Notes under the pieces: model-generated
Databases searched by the model: none
What the model was told of the DNA's origin: nothing
Seen by the model: only the letters and a program-made list of their open reading frames with translations
Translations under genes and position numbers: made by a program
Source of the DNA: Mytilus galloprovincialis
Lineage: Eukaryota; Mollusca; Bivalvia; Mytilida; Mytilidae
Direction of reading: 5' to 3'
Assembly (NCBI RefSeq): GCF_965363235.1
Contig: NC_134841.1
Coordinates: 62,145,078-62,209,077 of the forward strand
Length of the DNA stretch: 64,000 nucleotides
In this document: piece by piece, positions 11,850 to 25,400 of the stretch
Position numbering within the stretch: position 1 is the first letter of the stretch
Layout: each line of letters opens with the position of its first letter

Positions 11850-12649
11850 ATAAATTGGAAGTTACATTGTTGTATCAAAAAAAAGAAAAATCACAAAAAT
11901 ACTGAACTCTTGAGGAAAATTCAAAATGAAAGTCCCCAATCAAATGACAAAATCAAATGATAAAACACATCAAACGAATGGACAACAACTGTCATATTCC
12001 TGACTTGGTACAGACATTTTCAAATGTAGAAAATGGTGGATTGAACCAGCTGGTTTTAAGTAATTGTCGACTCCTAGGAGTCGATATTAAGAATTGAACG
12101 ATGCACAGTAAGTGCGTGAATTTTTCTTGCTACCTGATTGGAAGATATTACGAGACGTGAATAATCAAAGTTTATTGATTGGTTAGAACAATCCAAACCT
12201 AGTAAATGTCCTTCAATCCTGTAGAGTATCGGATTTGTCCTCTCTATTTTAGCAATTAGATTTTACACAGGTAACTTTTATCTATGAATATTTCGGAGTT
12301 CAAAACATCAAAAATTTCTGGTTTGCTCTTTTTTTTATAATAAGAGTACAACCTTTTTTTTCTAAAAAAAATAAACAAATAAAACTGTTGCACACAGTTG
12401 TACATGTAAAGTATAAACTGGGCTAGAACTTCTGTGAGTTCAAAAATTACTCCCTGGAGGCTTGTAAATGAGCAGTATTTTGAAGATCACAGACAATTGA
12501 GATTTTCATTGTCAATGAAATTATACTTTAATGAATAGTAACGACAACTATTGATGACAGACAATAAAACACACTATTAATATCATTAGACAAATTGCAT
12601 GTACAGTATACGTACCAGTCTAGAGAAAATTAAAGAAATGACAATAAAA
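11850..12649. other. Non-coding DNA upstream of the F-box gene
   Basis: AT-rich, no conserved frame. It holds a perfect short palindrome around 12068-12087 (tcgactcctaggagtcga). It probably contains the 5' UTR intron and promoter of the F-box gene, but no promoter element is clear. Confidence 0.4.
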
Positions 12650-12835
12650 TGCCTCACCAAGCGCAGCCTGATACACCGCATAGATTGAACCCTGAACTGT
12701 TGGGGCAAGTACTAGTTTGGACACAATATTCAAGCTTATAATACTGAATTTGGATTGTTATCGAATGTTTGCATAATATAGGTTTCTGACACAAAATAAA
12801 TGTGGTCATAGATCTTAAAAATTTGAAATGGGACA
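12650..12835 (+). repeat. Fragment of the tacgaccgca family (head)
   Basis: The stretch gattgaaccctgaactgttg, followed by ggggcaag and a few bases later ggacacaat, matches the head of the copy at 4797-6736. The rest of that element is absent, so this is a truncated copy. The open frame 12654-12836 is incidental. Confidence 0.65.
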
Positions 12836-13225
12836 TTTAATTTACCTAGTTTGGTCTGATATCCAAAATATAACAACATGGTTATACCAATACCAATACC
12901 AAATTGTTTATTATAGTGACATGTGTTTAATAACAATATACAATATTTCAATAAGCCGTTGTAATTACATGTATCAACACCCGGCCCTTTACACTTTAAC
13001 ACTTAAACATTTATACATATTAATTATAACATGTATAAAAGAATAATCATTTAACAGCGGACAAAATTAGAATTCATGTTTGATTGTTCCTATACAAAAA
13101 GTTTTTTTCTCTTATTATTAAATGCATTGTTAAAATTTAGCAGTTTTTCTAGGATATTTGCAGATATTAAGCACTAAAAATAAATTGTTCATCTTTAGAA
13201 ATGTCTTCAAAAGAGTGTTCTATAT
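12836..13225. other. No feature seen
   Basis: AT-rich with overlapping random open frames on both strands. No repeat partner was found in this window. Confidence 0.4.
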
Positions 13226-13423
13226 TCAGTATAAGTTGAATTCGTAGATCTCTGTAAAAAACATCAGGCAGTGGCGTTCATTTTCAATACAACGCGAGTC
13301 CCACATTTGCAGGTCAGCTTCTGCTTCGCTGATGAACCGTCCGGTTTCGATCCTCAAAAGAAGTATGCCACATCTAAATTGTGCCAGTACAGATCTAGAA
13401 CGTTCAGCACGAGTGAGGCTCAT
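13226..13423 (-). pseudogene. Decayed C-terminal end of a LINE-type reverse transcriptase ORF
   Basis: The 65-aa minus frame contains RAERSRSVLAQFRCGI, LLRIETGRF and, later, ENERHCLMFF. These echo the C-terminal zinc-binding tail of non-LTR retrotransposon ORF2-like proteins in invertebrates (a basic SLLAQLR-GILPL-IETGRF run, then a C-x2-C and a VEDE-H-FLF-C segment). The expected first CxxC pair is missing here. No reverse transcriptase core is seen upstream. The match is from recalled family patterns, not from an alignment. A truncated, inactive copy is the best reading. Confidence 0.45.
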
Positions 13424-13599
13424 TGTTCTCAGTTTTGTTCAGCTCCACAGATCCTAAAAGGGTATCCAAATGGTCTTCCTTTGTTCAATATATATAGTGA
13501 CTCTTTTTCTAGACATTTGAAACCAAAAGTTTTTGATTTGATCCAACAGAAGAACACACTGAGTGCAACCTCAATCTCCATGTGTTCAATAATTAAGTG

Positions 13600-14925
13600 A
13601 CCCAAATCAAGGAATTATACAAAAGCTTTATAAATGATAAATCATGTACATGTACAATTCCCACTTTGGTCCAAAAACTTGAATGTGAATAAATAATAAT
13701 ACTTATGACTCATGAGTAAGAGTACTGCCAACAATGCTGCTTAATAAGAATAAGAGAACCCCAAACAACAAACAAACAAAAATCTCTGGATTTTGACAAT
13801 AAAAATCTTCATGTGGTCATGACTATTTTTCTGGTTTACCATGGCCAGGATTCCCATCAATCATGTCAATAATATTTTATTTTTGGCCTTGTGTATTTAC
13901 ATTGGTGTATGTATATATTGGAGACAAGACAGAAACTTATATATATATTGGTGTATGTATATATTAAGAGACAAGACAGAAACTTATACATGAGATATAC
14001 TTTAACACAGGATCGTTGCATATTGATTTGGAACTTTTATTGTCAATGGAAAAAAACGACAATGTCTCCGTCTCTAATGAAACACTAATGCGATTGTTGG
14101 GTGACTTTATTTGCGAGTCGCACCAGTTTGATTAATGCAGAGACATGTATACTAAAAATTTATATGTCTCTGATTAATGTAATGTTAAATTGTTTTTTTT
14201 TTTTTTTTTTCTTTTTTTTTTCCTTAAAATTTTCATGTTAATTAATAAATGTATATATATTTTTAATTTTTGTAAAAATATGTTAAGCACAGTTGCCACC
14301 TAATAGTATATATTTTAAAGTACAAGTGAGTTGTTTACCAGAGTGAAATATATATACACGCGAGACTTGAAAAATTACAAGGGAGACAATCCAGTGTCAA
14401 CAGCGACACCTACAGAATACAGAATACAATATATTGGCAGATGATGAAAGCAACTAGATGAGATGCCCCTGAATCATTTACACTTTCATAGAGTTTGACT
14501 CGTAACCGGGAAGAAGAAGCAATATATTTTGATGTAGTATTGAGAACACTGGCGCCACTAGATATCGCTTTTGACAGTCAGGCAAAGCAATGTGACAGGT
14601 GATCAAGTGTCTTCCTTGCCCAAGTCACTAACTTACTGGAGCCCTGTTATGTTTTTATCTGTCATTGTCAAGCAGTGCCAGCGAGCAGGATCAAGGTTCA
14701 AGTGTTACAAATTCATGATGAAATAAGTCTTTATAATTTTACATGTATATATAAGGGATTATAATAACTGTACATGTATCGATCATCAATAAAGATCCGT
14801 CTACTGTGTTGTTTCTTGAATTAAATTTTTTCTCTTAAAGATGAAATGCAATCATTATGATGCCATCTTAAGATATCATAATTAAGAATCAGGGACTTTC
14901 CAGGAAAAAGTGGGAAAACTTATTT
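13600..14925. other. AT-rich DNA with small tandem repeats
   Basis: Nothing coding. About 13893-13996 is a two-copy tandem duplication with a unit of about 50 bp (ttggtgtatgtatatatt, then agacaagacagaaactta, twice). An almost pure T tract covers about 14191-14222. Otherwise featureless. Confidence 0.55.
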
Positions 14926-15895
14926 GCTTTCGGGTCGATCCGGCCCCACGTCGATCCGGCCCAAGTCGATCCGTCCCACGTCGAACCGGCCCCACGTCAA
15001 TCCGGCCCACATGTAAAGTCGATCCGGCCCCAATAAGAAAAAATATTTCTAAGGAATAAAAATAAATATATATATTAATTGTAATTCAGAAATGTTTATT
15101 ATTTTTATTATAATGTTAAAGATGTACGGTAAAAAAAGTAAAAAAGGCCTTTGAAAAATATGTTCTTTAGATGAGTATAAAACAAATAGGTTGATTATGT
15201 CTTTATTACAAGTTTTCAAGATAATTGGGTATAATTATATTAAAACGTATATAAAAGAATTCAGGCATCAACATTAATCAGCAGTAATTAGCATTTTCTT
15301 GTTGAAAAACAGATTACGTAACTTTTATTAATCAGCATTGGACTGAATTAAGTGATTACGAGTGGCATTACCTTAGTTCACAATCATCAGACAATTGTTG
15401 AATAAACAAACCAATTATAGACTAATGATTTGATTAAATAAGTCATTATTATGCGTTAAATTTTATAAGTTCCATTGGACTGTAAATATTTATTTAGCTA
15501 TTCTGTGTGTGAACTTAATAAATTAAAATCGCCATGAAATTCAAAGTAAAAGTTATCAGTGAAAATAACTTCATAATTTAAAAATGTAGAAACTGCGATA
15601 CAACCAGACACAATAACACTAATTTTCGTATGGATTTAAAATAGTTCGTTAATTGGTACTCCAATACTTCACTGACCTGTTGTCACCATCATCGATCGGA
15701 CACTTTTTTCAAATTCCATTTATACTGTTAAAGTTTGTGACAAATTCCTCCAAAATCTAGTTAATTCATATTTTATTATGGGGCCGGATCGACTTGGGGA
15801 CGGATCGACGTGGGCCGGATCGACTTGGGCCGGATCGACTTTGGGCCGGATTGACTTGGGGCCGGATCGGTTTGGGGCCGGAACGACCGGATACC
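14926..15895. mobile_element. Foldback-type element with GTCGATCCGGCCC tandem termini
   Basis: 970 bp. The left end (14931-15032) is about six imperfect tandem units of about 15 bp, typified by cacgtcgatccggccc. The right end (15780-15890) has about seven units in inverse orientation (ggccggatcgacttggg). The outermost bases are also inverted matches: gctttcgggtcgatccgg against ggtatccggtcgttccgg. The flanks are perfect 9-bp direct repeats, aacttattt, at 14917-14925 and 15896-15904. The AT-rich interior has no gene. The plan, inverted tandem-repeat ends plus a 9-bp duplication, is that of Foldback-class DNA transposons. The minus frame 15720-15965 with its repeated proline-aspartate pattern only reflects the tandem units. 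Confidence 0.85.
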
Positions 15896-15904
15896 AACTT
15901 ATTT

Positions 15905-16466
15905 CATAATAATTATTTTTAAACTCGGTGACACTCATTTTGTGTTCGCATGTCATTATTTTCAAAATGATTATGAATATTTAATGTAAATAAAAACTAT
16001 CTAAACCCTCGAGAAACACTCCGTATCTACCTATATTACTGAGAACTTGTTGAGTAATGAAGTGCCTTAGTTTTCAGCCATTTTCCATTCTCTCTTCGAC
16101 TGGTTTCAACTATGCATTTCTACTTTAGCTCATTTCCTGTGGTAAAAAAAAAAGAAACCAGTAAACCTTGTTTGTGTTTCCTAGTTTGGGCCGTTTTTCG
16201 CTATGTTCTATACAATTAAAAGCTATTTAGAAGCTCATTTTTCATTTCCTAATTGGGTCAAATGACCGAAAAATCAAAAGATTAAAAATAGCTTTTAATC
16301 CTTTGTTTTTCTTTTTGCTTGATCAGCTGTTTTTGATAACATCCGGTTATCGTAAACTGGTTTACGAATAATATCACATTTGCGCACCTTGCTCTCATTA
16401 TAAACCAGATTACGCGGGAAAGGATATTTTTACTATTAAAAGTGTTTATCAACATATGATTCAACA
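15905..16466. promoter_or_regulatory. 5' flank of the kelch gene
   Basis: Upstream of the kelch start codon and presumably containing its promoter and 5' UTR. I see no clear TATA or initiator. A short inverted pair (aaagctatttagaag near 16217 and attaaaaatagctttt near 16281) is visible. Confidence 0.35.
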
Positions 16467-19400
16467 ATGGGAAACGAAACAAGTCAGAATGTTTCTTATT
16501 TAGAATCTTTACCCAACAGCATAAACATTACATGGAAAAATGCAGAAAAAACAAATGCATTCCCTGCTAGAGAAGGACAATGTTGTTGTGGTTATGAAAA
16601 AACCCTGTTTGTTTTTGGTGGTGTTTTACATTTACAATCAGAAATAGAACCACAAGAATCAAATGATCTACTTGCACTTGATACAGGTAAAATAATCATC
16701 TTCTTATAAAAGTTAGTACAATCTTAAAATGGCATATCAAAGTTCATTAAATAGGAAATTTAACTAATAATACACATATTTTTACAAGCAGTTACTGTTT
16801 TATTAGTCCAAATAATTATGACGTCTTGAAAGGCTATTATAATTTTTTTCTTTGACGCCTTACTTCGTCTTTCAAGACGTCATAATTATTTGGACTACTG
16901 ATTTATGATAGACTACTGAGTACTGTTGCCTTTATTTATGCCCTGGTCGTAGCAGAGGGGCATTAATGTTTACCATTGTCTGTCTCCTGATCTGTACATC
17001 TGTAGGTACGTCCTAAAATTGTTTTCTGTTTTCTTACTTAAGTTTAACTTGACCAAACAAATGTCATGAAACTTATACAGTCTCACTAATTAGTGATAAG
17101 AAGAAAAAAAATAGTGACAAGAAAGTTTATTTTCTATTAAAACAATAAAATCAATATATAATTTGATTGTGCTAAGTAAAGATCCTTAGAGAACAGAGAA
17201 AAGGCAGTTAACATGGTTAAAAAAATTAACTGACCCCCCTGTGTTATCTAAACACATTCATTTGTATCTTTTTTATTAATAATAATGTAATTATTTGAAC
17301 CTTTTATCCTATTATTGCGAACCCTATCATACTTTACCACAGGTTCATTTGATGGGGTCAGACCTACATATATAATCCGACAGTCCCATAATCCGACATT
17401 CTGATAGTCCAACAGTCCTATAATCCGACAGCCTGATAGTCCAACGCAAGGTCGCTTGTCTCTGAAAAGTATGCCTATATAGACATGGAACGTTTGTTAA
17501 TTAGAAAATTGGTATATTTTTTCACACAGAAAATTAGCAAATCAGTCAGTATGAATAAAATAATTTGATTAACTGATTTGTTTTTACCTTTAAGAGAATG
17601 ATTTTGTGTGGATTGAATCAGTTAATCAAATTATTTACCTTTGTTTCACTTTCAATGTTGACATTCTTTTCCTTTAAATACCCATACACAGACAATTCAT
17701 GTGTTATTCTTTCTCTTTCTGCTGGGTTAAATTGAAGTTCATATGAATACAGATTTAATGAGGTCGAATTATTCACTTGCAAGTGAATAAGTCATTATCA
17801 ATGTGTTTGAGCTTAACTTGACTAAAACGTACCATTTTAGCTGATAAAAGGAAATAATTATTTCACTATTTCACTTTCATTAATAATTGAACAAAAAAAA
17901 ATCATTCTTTTGATTTTTTATATATCTCGTAGCTATATTGCCCCTTAAATTGTTCAAACAAGATGGGATTTAATTTATATCCCATTATGATGCATTCCAC
18001 TTTTCAGCTCACCTGGCCTAAAAGGCCAAGTGAGCTTTTCTCATCACTTGGCGTACGGCGTCCGTCGTTAACTTTTACAAAAATTTTCTCCTCTGAAACT
18101 AGTGGGCCAAATTAAACCAAACTTGGCCACAATCATTATTGGGGTATCTAATTTAAAAAAATGTGTCTGAAGATGGCCGCCATGGCTAAAAATAGAACAT
18201 AGGGATAAAATGCAGTTTTTGGCTTATAACTCAAAAACCAAAGCATTTAGAGCAAATCTGACATGGGGTAGAATTGTTAAACAGGTGAAGATCTATCTGC
18301 CCTGAAATTTTCAGATGAATCGGATAACCCGTTGTTGGGTTGCTGCCCCTAAATTAGTAATTTTAAGGAAATTTTGCTGTTTTTGGTTATTATCTTGAAT
18401 ATTATAATAGATAGAGATAAACAGTAAACAGCAACAATGTTCAGCAAAGTAAGATTTACAAATAAGTCAACATGACTGAAATGGTCAGTTGACCCCTTTA
18501 ATAGGAGTTATTGCCCTTTATAGTCAATTTTTAACCATTTTTCGTAAATCTTAGTAATATTTTACAAAAATCTTCTCCTCTGAAACTACTGGGCCAAATT
18601 AATCCAAACTTGGCCACAATCATCTTTTGGGTTAGTAGTTTGAAAAATGTGTCTGGTGACCCGGCTATCAAACCAAGATGGCCGCCATGGCTAAAATTAG
18701 AACATGGGGTAAAATGCAGTTTTTGGCTTATAACTCAAAACCCAAAGCATTTAGAGCAAATCTGACACTGGGTAAAATTGTTTATCAGTTCAAGATCTAT
18801 CTGCCCTGAAATTTTCAGATGAATCGGAGAACCCGTTGTTGGGTTGCTGGCCCTGAATTAGTAATTTTAAGGAAATTTTGCTCTTTTTGGTTATTATCTT
18901 GAATTATTTTATAGATAGAGATAAACTATAAACAGCAATAATGTTCACCAAAGTAAGATTTACAAATAAGTCAACATGACTGAAATGGTCAGTTGACCCC
19001 TTTAGGAGTTATTGCCCTTTATAGTCAATTTTTAACCATTTTTCGTAAATCTTAGAAATCTTTTACAAAAATCTTCTCCTCTGAAACTACTGGGCCAAAT
19101 TAATCCAAACTTGGCCATAATCATCTTTTGGTTTAGTAGTTTGAAAAATGTGTCCGGTGACCCGGCCATCCAACCAAGATGGCCGCCATGGCTAAAAATA
19201 AAACATGGGGTAAAATGCAGTTTTTGGCTTATAACTCAAAACCCAAAGCATTTAGAGCAAATCTGACATGTGGTAAAATTGTTTATCAGGTCAACATTTA
19301 TCTGCTCTGAAATTTTTAGATGAATCGGACAACCCGTTGTTGGGTTGCTGACCCTGAATTGTTAGTTTTAAGGAAATTTTGCTGTTTTTGGTCATTATCT

Positions 19401-22400
19401 TGAATATTATTATTGATAGAGATAAACTGTAAACAACAATAATGTTCAGCAAAGTAAGATTTACAAATAAGTCAACATGACCGAAATGTTCAATTGACCC
19501 CCTTAGGAGTTATTGTTCTTTATAGTCAATTTTTAACAATTTTCATAAAATTTGTAAATTTTTACTAACATTTTCCACTGAAACTAATGGGCCAAGTTCA
19601 TTATAGATAGAGATAATTTTAAGCAGCAAGAATGTTCAGTAAAGTAAGATGTACAAACACATCACCATCACCAAAACACAATTTTGTCATGAATCCATCT
19701 GCTTCCTTTAATATTCACATAGACCAAGGTGAGCGACACAGGCTCTTTAGAGCCTCTAGTTAAATTTTAAACACTGCTCGCGTTTCAGCAGTATGCTAAT
19801 TATAAGCTTAGAAGAAGACAATCATCCTTTGCAGCAGCATGGTTTTGTGTCGGACCATCGGATTAACGGACTGTCGGATCACTGAACTGTCAGACTATCG
19901 GACTGTCGGACTACTGGACTGTCGGAATTTGGCGGTGTCGGTTTATAGCTACGCTCCCCATTTGATAGTTACTTGTCCATTTAAACTTTTGGCAGTTCTA
20001 TTGTCCAATTGAACAAATACAACAGGTATTGTTCTCTGTGTAGTTTATTCACTGGGACCTTTAAATTTCTTCTAAGTGAAATCTTTCACTCATTGATTAA
20101 TCTACCTGAGTAAAAAATGAATCTGCTAAATTGATAGATATAACATGTTTAACTTTAAAAAACTGTGGAGATATATCACTTGAAAGGTAATTCTGAGAAA
20201 AACTCAAATAGAGTATAGAAATCTTGTATTATAGTTGTATTATCTATAGGGATTGTACTTTGATTACAATTACATGTATATAAACAAATGTAGCTATCTT
20301 AATTATTACCAAAAAGGGACAAAAAAATATAACACTTTTAAGATTTTCACCACTTAACATGCTTAAAGTCATTAAAATTCTTTAATTGATTCTTCATTTA
20401 CAACATTTTTTTTCTTACAGCCTCAATGAAATGGGAGAAAATTGAAGTAAGAGGGACTGTACCATCACCAAGGGCCACTGCAAGTCTGGTTGCTGTTGGA
20501 AAAAAGTTGTATTTGTTTGGTGGTCTCAGTCACATGTCAGGCTGGTTTGATGTTATGCATGAATATGATATTGGTAAATAATACAGTTATACAGTAATAA
20601 ACATTAAGTTTCCTTCATTGTGAGCCATCCATTGATCTTGGATGACTTAAAACAGAAAAATTAACACAAACTCGTACACTCATACAAGTAAATTATAGAA
20701 CATACATGTATATCAAAATATATATATTGGGGTTGAAAATGTCTTGTCAAGTCAATTAGTGTTAACAGTTTTGTTGTTCATATTGTATGACACAGGCTTT
20801 ATAGTGGAAACTTGGAAATTAAGTCTTAAATCCAAGGATGTCCATTTAAGGGCATCCAATCATACTTATAAGTGTCCAGTTGTTTATCTCAAAACTTAAC
20901 TCATTGTGGTTAAATAAAAATTACAAATTACAAATTAGAATCCTTCTGAACCTTTCTTAAAATTTACTGAAACCTGAGAATCAAAAAGGTGTACAGGGAT
21001 CACATGGACACAGAAAAAGGTATCATATAACATGTATGATACACAAAATGGTGTACAGGGATCACATAAAATATTGGACAGTACAAATTACAATAGACCA
21101 TACAAACGCCAGATTGAGGCTGACTCCAACCAAAAATAAACACAAATAGCACATGGTTGTGTTTGATATTAACATGATTAAGTTGTAGAGAATAATCTTT
21201 TTAAAATGCCATATATGTCATCTATGTTGCCTGTCTTTTTCAGAAAATAAAACTTGGTCAGAAATACAAACCACAGGTACACCTCCAGCACAGAGAGACA
21301 AAGTAGGAGGTGTTTCTATAGGAACCAACATTTATTATTTTGGTGGATTTGGACCTAAGTCAGCTGAGGCAGATTTAGATATATATGATGTACGAACACA
21401 TTTTTTTCTAACTACTCCATTTATAAAATACAGATAAAGGGGATTAACAGGATTATCATTTTGGATTATTATAAACGCACCAAAAAGAATATCAGAAAAT
21501 GATCACTGATGATCACCCAAACAATATGAATTATATTTGATCTGTAAAACTTTGGATGAATACATTTCATTGATTGATTGATTGATTAAATTGTTATCAG
21601 AACAGAACCTAGACAGAGGCAAATTATAGGGGGACAGTGATTCCCCTTTGGTGGGAAAAAATTGGTTGATTATTTAGGGAATCACAGAAGCATGACTGGA
21701 GAAGGCCCTCTCTTTGGCAGTCAGTGGATCCTCTCCCCTGTTTTATGAAATTTCTGCATCAGCCACTGCTTGCATTGTCTGATCCCTGTAAGTGAAGAAG
21801 GGACACTGGATTTTTTTTTTGAAATTGAAGTCATTATATAATCATGTAAATCCGCAGATGGAGTAAAAACTACTAAAAGACCTAAGACAATTTAGCATTA
21901 TAAAAGACACAAAAAATACTCTAGATCTAGAAGTGAGGCTTTTTGGTGAAAATATTTTTGAACATTGAAATTTTTTTAAATATATCAAATGCAAACAGTA
22001 TTTTCTTTCATTCAGTGGACAAATAATGTAATAAGCTTGCAAAAACAACTAAGTAAAACTGCTTTTCAATTAGGATATACTGTGCTGTTCATTGAACTCC
22101 TTGTATAAATTTTAGGAATTCCCCCTTAGTGACTGGTTCATATAATAATGCCCATGACAGTCCAACTGGAATCCAACAGTTGTCCAGACTGTCCTTCATA
22201 ATGCATTAAAATGTTGATTTCGTTTATTGTTACATTAGTGTTTAATGGGGACTTACAGATTGTGTTTGCTTTTCAATCAATTATGTGGACTAAAAGATGC
22301 CAAAATATATATATGTCAATACAAAAGTAATTTTTAGTATTGGAGTTATCTTCCTTTGTCCACAATTTTAGTTGAACCCATGTTTTCCAATGCAATGTTT

Positions 22401-25400
22401 ATTTTTACATTGTTGTTCCAACTGCAAAATGAATGAAACCTTCACCTTCATGTGACCACTTTGATTCTGAATGTAAGGGCTTTGAAGAAAGTCCTAATAC
22501 AATAGTGGTTTTTAGATAACCATGACAGTATGACTTATTATTTTTCCATCACTAGTATATGGGTATGCTGGGTCCAATTAATTAATTTGAAGCTCAGAGA
22601 AGCATAACTTGTTCTTCTCTTGTTGTTATGCATGCAGATTCCAAAAAATGTACATCAATCAGGAGTAAGGACTTGGTATTCATGTTATTACAACACATTT
22701 AGTTTTGACTAAAAGTGTTCCCACTGTTTTAGTTTGTTTGTGTATTTATTGACTGGATTTTGATATCTTTCTCAAAATGATAGGTATGAGTTTTTGTCTG
22801 TGTAAAGAGGACAGTTTATATTATAAACACTATATAACAGTGATGGAGGAAGTCCATCTGTCTTTCTCTGCCATTTGATCATCGTTCTGTCCATGATTAT
22901 GAACTGTCCCTGCATTGAAGATATACACAACAGCCCTTGTGGATTTTGCTTTTTTTTACTGCCCACAATTAACAGCCCGCTTGTTCCTACTCTAGCTATA
23001 TTCCCCCTTTTTTTTTTTTTTAAATCTTAGATTACAAATACTTATCTGCATTTTTCAATTGATTGTACTTGCGAGTTTCTTTATTTAACAAACTAGAAAA
23101 CTTGGGTGCCCAATGCCACTGTAGGCAGGTGGAAAAAGCAAAATCCACCTAAGCTGTAGTGTATTTGTATTGTAGCAAACTTCCATTATATATTTCAGTC
23201 CGAGGAAGAGGGAGAGGATGAATTACCAGATGGAAGTGCTTCTTTTGGATGGTTTAATGATTTGTTTGTCTTTGATACAGGTATTTATCTTTGTTTAAGG
23301 CATGTTTAACATCTTGCATACTGTACGTGAATTCATTATTATTCGTTGGATACCAATTTTAGTCGGTATAGGTTAACCATGAAATCAAATGTTCAATGAG
23401 TAAATGTTCTAGGCTTGTATTCGACCTCGGCTAAACCTTGAAATTAAATATCCTCTAACATACAAGTTTTCCTTTATCCACTAAAATTGGTACCAACAGA
23501 AATAAATGAATCCACAGTATTCCAAAGAATGTTGAATGGTTACATGCAAATTCCTTATCAGTCTTGTTTGTAAATTTGGCAGCAGTTTGACCATCTTAAG
23601 TTTGTAAAAACTGTTGAAACTAATAGTTAACAATGTAAATTAATTTAGATTCACACCTGAAATGTGTCTTTAGATTTCTAGTTTTTCAATAAATGCTTTT
23701 TGCAAGAGGTAAGAAAAATAAATTTAAATTCAATCTGAAACCAGTCTGTGTCAAACTGTTTTAGAGTTTGTCTGACTGAAATTAAAATTTTATGTTATTG
23801 TACTAGATGTTCAACTAAAAAATTTGAAAATTTCTGTCTGACCAAGGATTTTTTGTCTGACATTTTGTTGGTCAGACAGAGTTTGGGATACACTGTGAAA
23901 CATTAAGCTGTATTACACTTATTACACAGAATTTTTCCCTTATGAATTAAAAGAGACTTGGGGTTTATTTACATCAATAAAAATTTGAATGGTGGCAGCT
24001 TTAAAAAAAAAAAGCATTAGAATTATGAAAAAAATTATAATTATATGTGTAATTAACAATTATTTATATAAAGACATATTTTTATTACTTTTAAAAATGT
24101 CTTTAAATGCAGTAAATAAGAAATGGTCTCAACCCATGCAGAAAAACCTTGGAGTTCCTACAGCAAGAGCAGCGCATGGTATGTGTGCTGTTGGTACAGA
24201 TCTAGTCATATTTGGTGGAAGAGATACACAATGTAGACGAAATGATTTACATATATTTAGTACAGGTAAGTTGCTCTGACCATGGTAGTATTATATTAAC
24301 AGGAAGAACAAAAATGCCAGTGTGGTTAAAAAGTCATTTGTATGGAAAGCTTCTGAAAATGTTTAGTTTTAAATCCCTTAATAAAACTTGTCAAAGGTTT
24401 AAATAGGACAAATATTAACTGGTATAGTGAAACCTATTTTAACCGAACCTCTTCGGGACTTAAGATTTTGTTTGGTTTTTGGCCAATGTTCTGTTTTATC
24501 AAGTTCACAACGCATACAATTTGATATTACAGTGCATTAGAACATGTTTGGTTTATACAGGTTTTCAATTTGTGCAGGATTCGGTTTAGCCAGGTTTCAC
24601 TGTATTTTTATGTAAATGAAATTATTATTCAAACAGATACATGGAAATGGAAGGAATGTAAAGTTCAAGGGAGACAACCAGAGCCACGTTCCTTTCACAC
24701 AACAACTGCAATTGGTAAAAGAGTAGTTGTAATGGGAGGAAGAGGTGAACAAAATCAACACTTTGCTGATCTACATATATTTGACACAGGTAAATAGGAA
24801 AGTGTTGAGATCTACATATATTTGACACAGGTAAATAGGAAAGTGTTGAAATGTTTTAACACTTTGAAATTTTCGATAGGATTAGATTTCGAAAGGGTCA
24901 ATATTGGCCCTTAAATTCCATGAAATTTAAAATTTGATGAATAAATGTATAAAAGTATTGCAAAATACATATTCACCAAGCTTTAGCAAGTTCCATCTGA
25001 GAGTATTCAGTGTTCACACTTGACAAAACAGAAAAGTGAAATAGCGGTTAAACATCCAGTTTTGTTTTAGCAAATTTTGTGGCAGTGATAGACTTAGAGC
25101 ATATAAAATACTTCAAAAGGTCGGCTTTTAGACACTTATCTGTAATGTGATTGCCTGGACCAAATGATTAGATATTTCATCTTTAATGTGATGGTACTCA
25201 AATTGCACCTATTTTGACAGTTTTTTCACCAACGCTTTTTTATGATCAAGACAAAAAAAAATTCATTCTGTGTTTTATTTTGTAGCCATATCCTTCTTTA
25301 TTGTATAGGTAATTTAAACCAATTTGATTTTTAATCCATATTGAGTCATAGAAAAATGGGTTTGAATCGACCTCCAAACTATCAATGATTCCGTAATGAG

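Noticed and set aside
15720..15965. Frame with repeated VDPA-like motifs
   Set aside because: Produced by the ~15-bp tandem units at the right end of the foldback element; no domain and no splice context.
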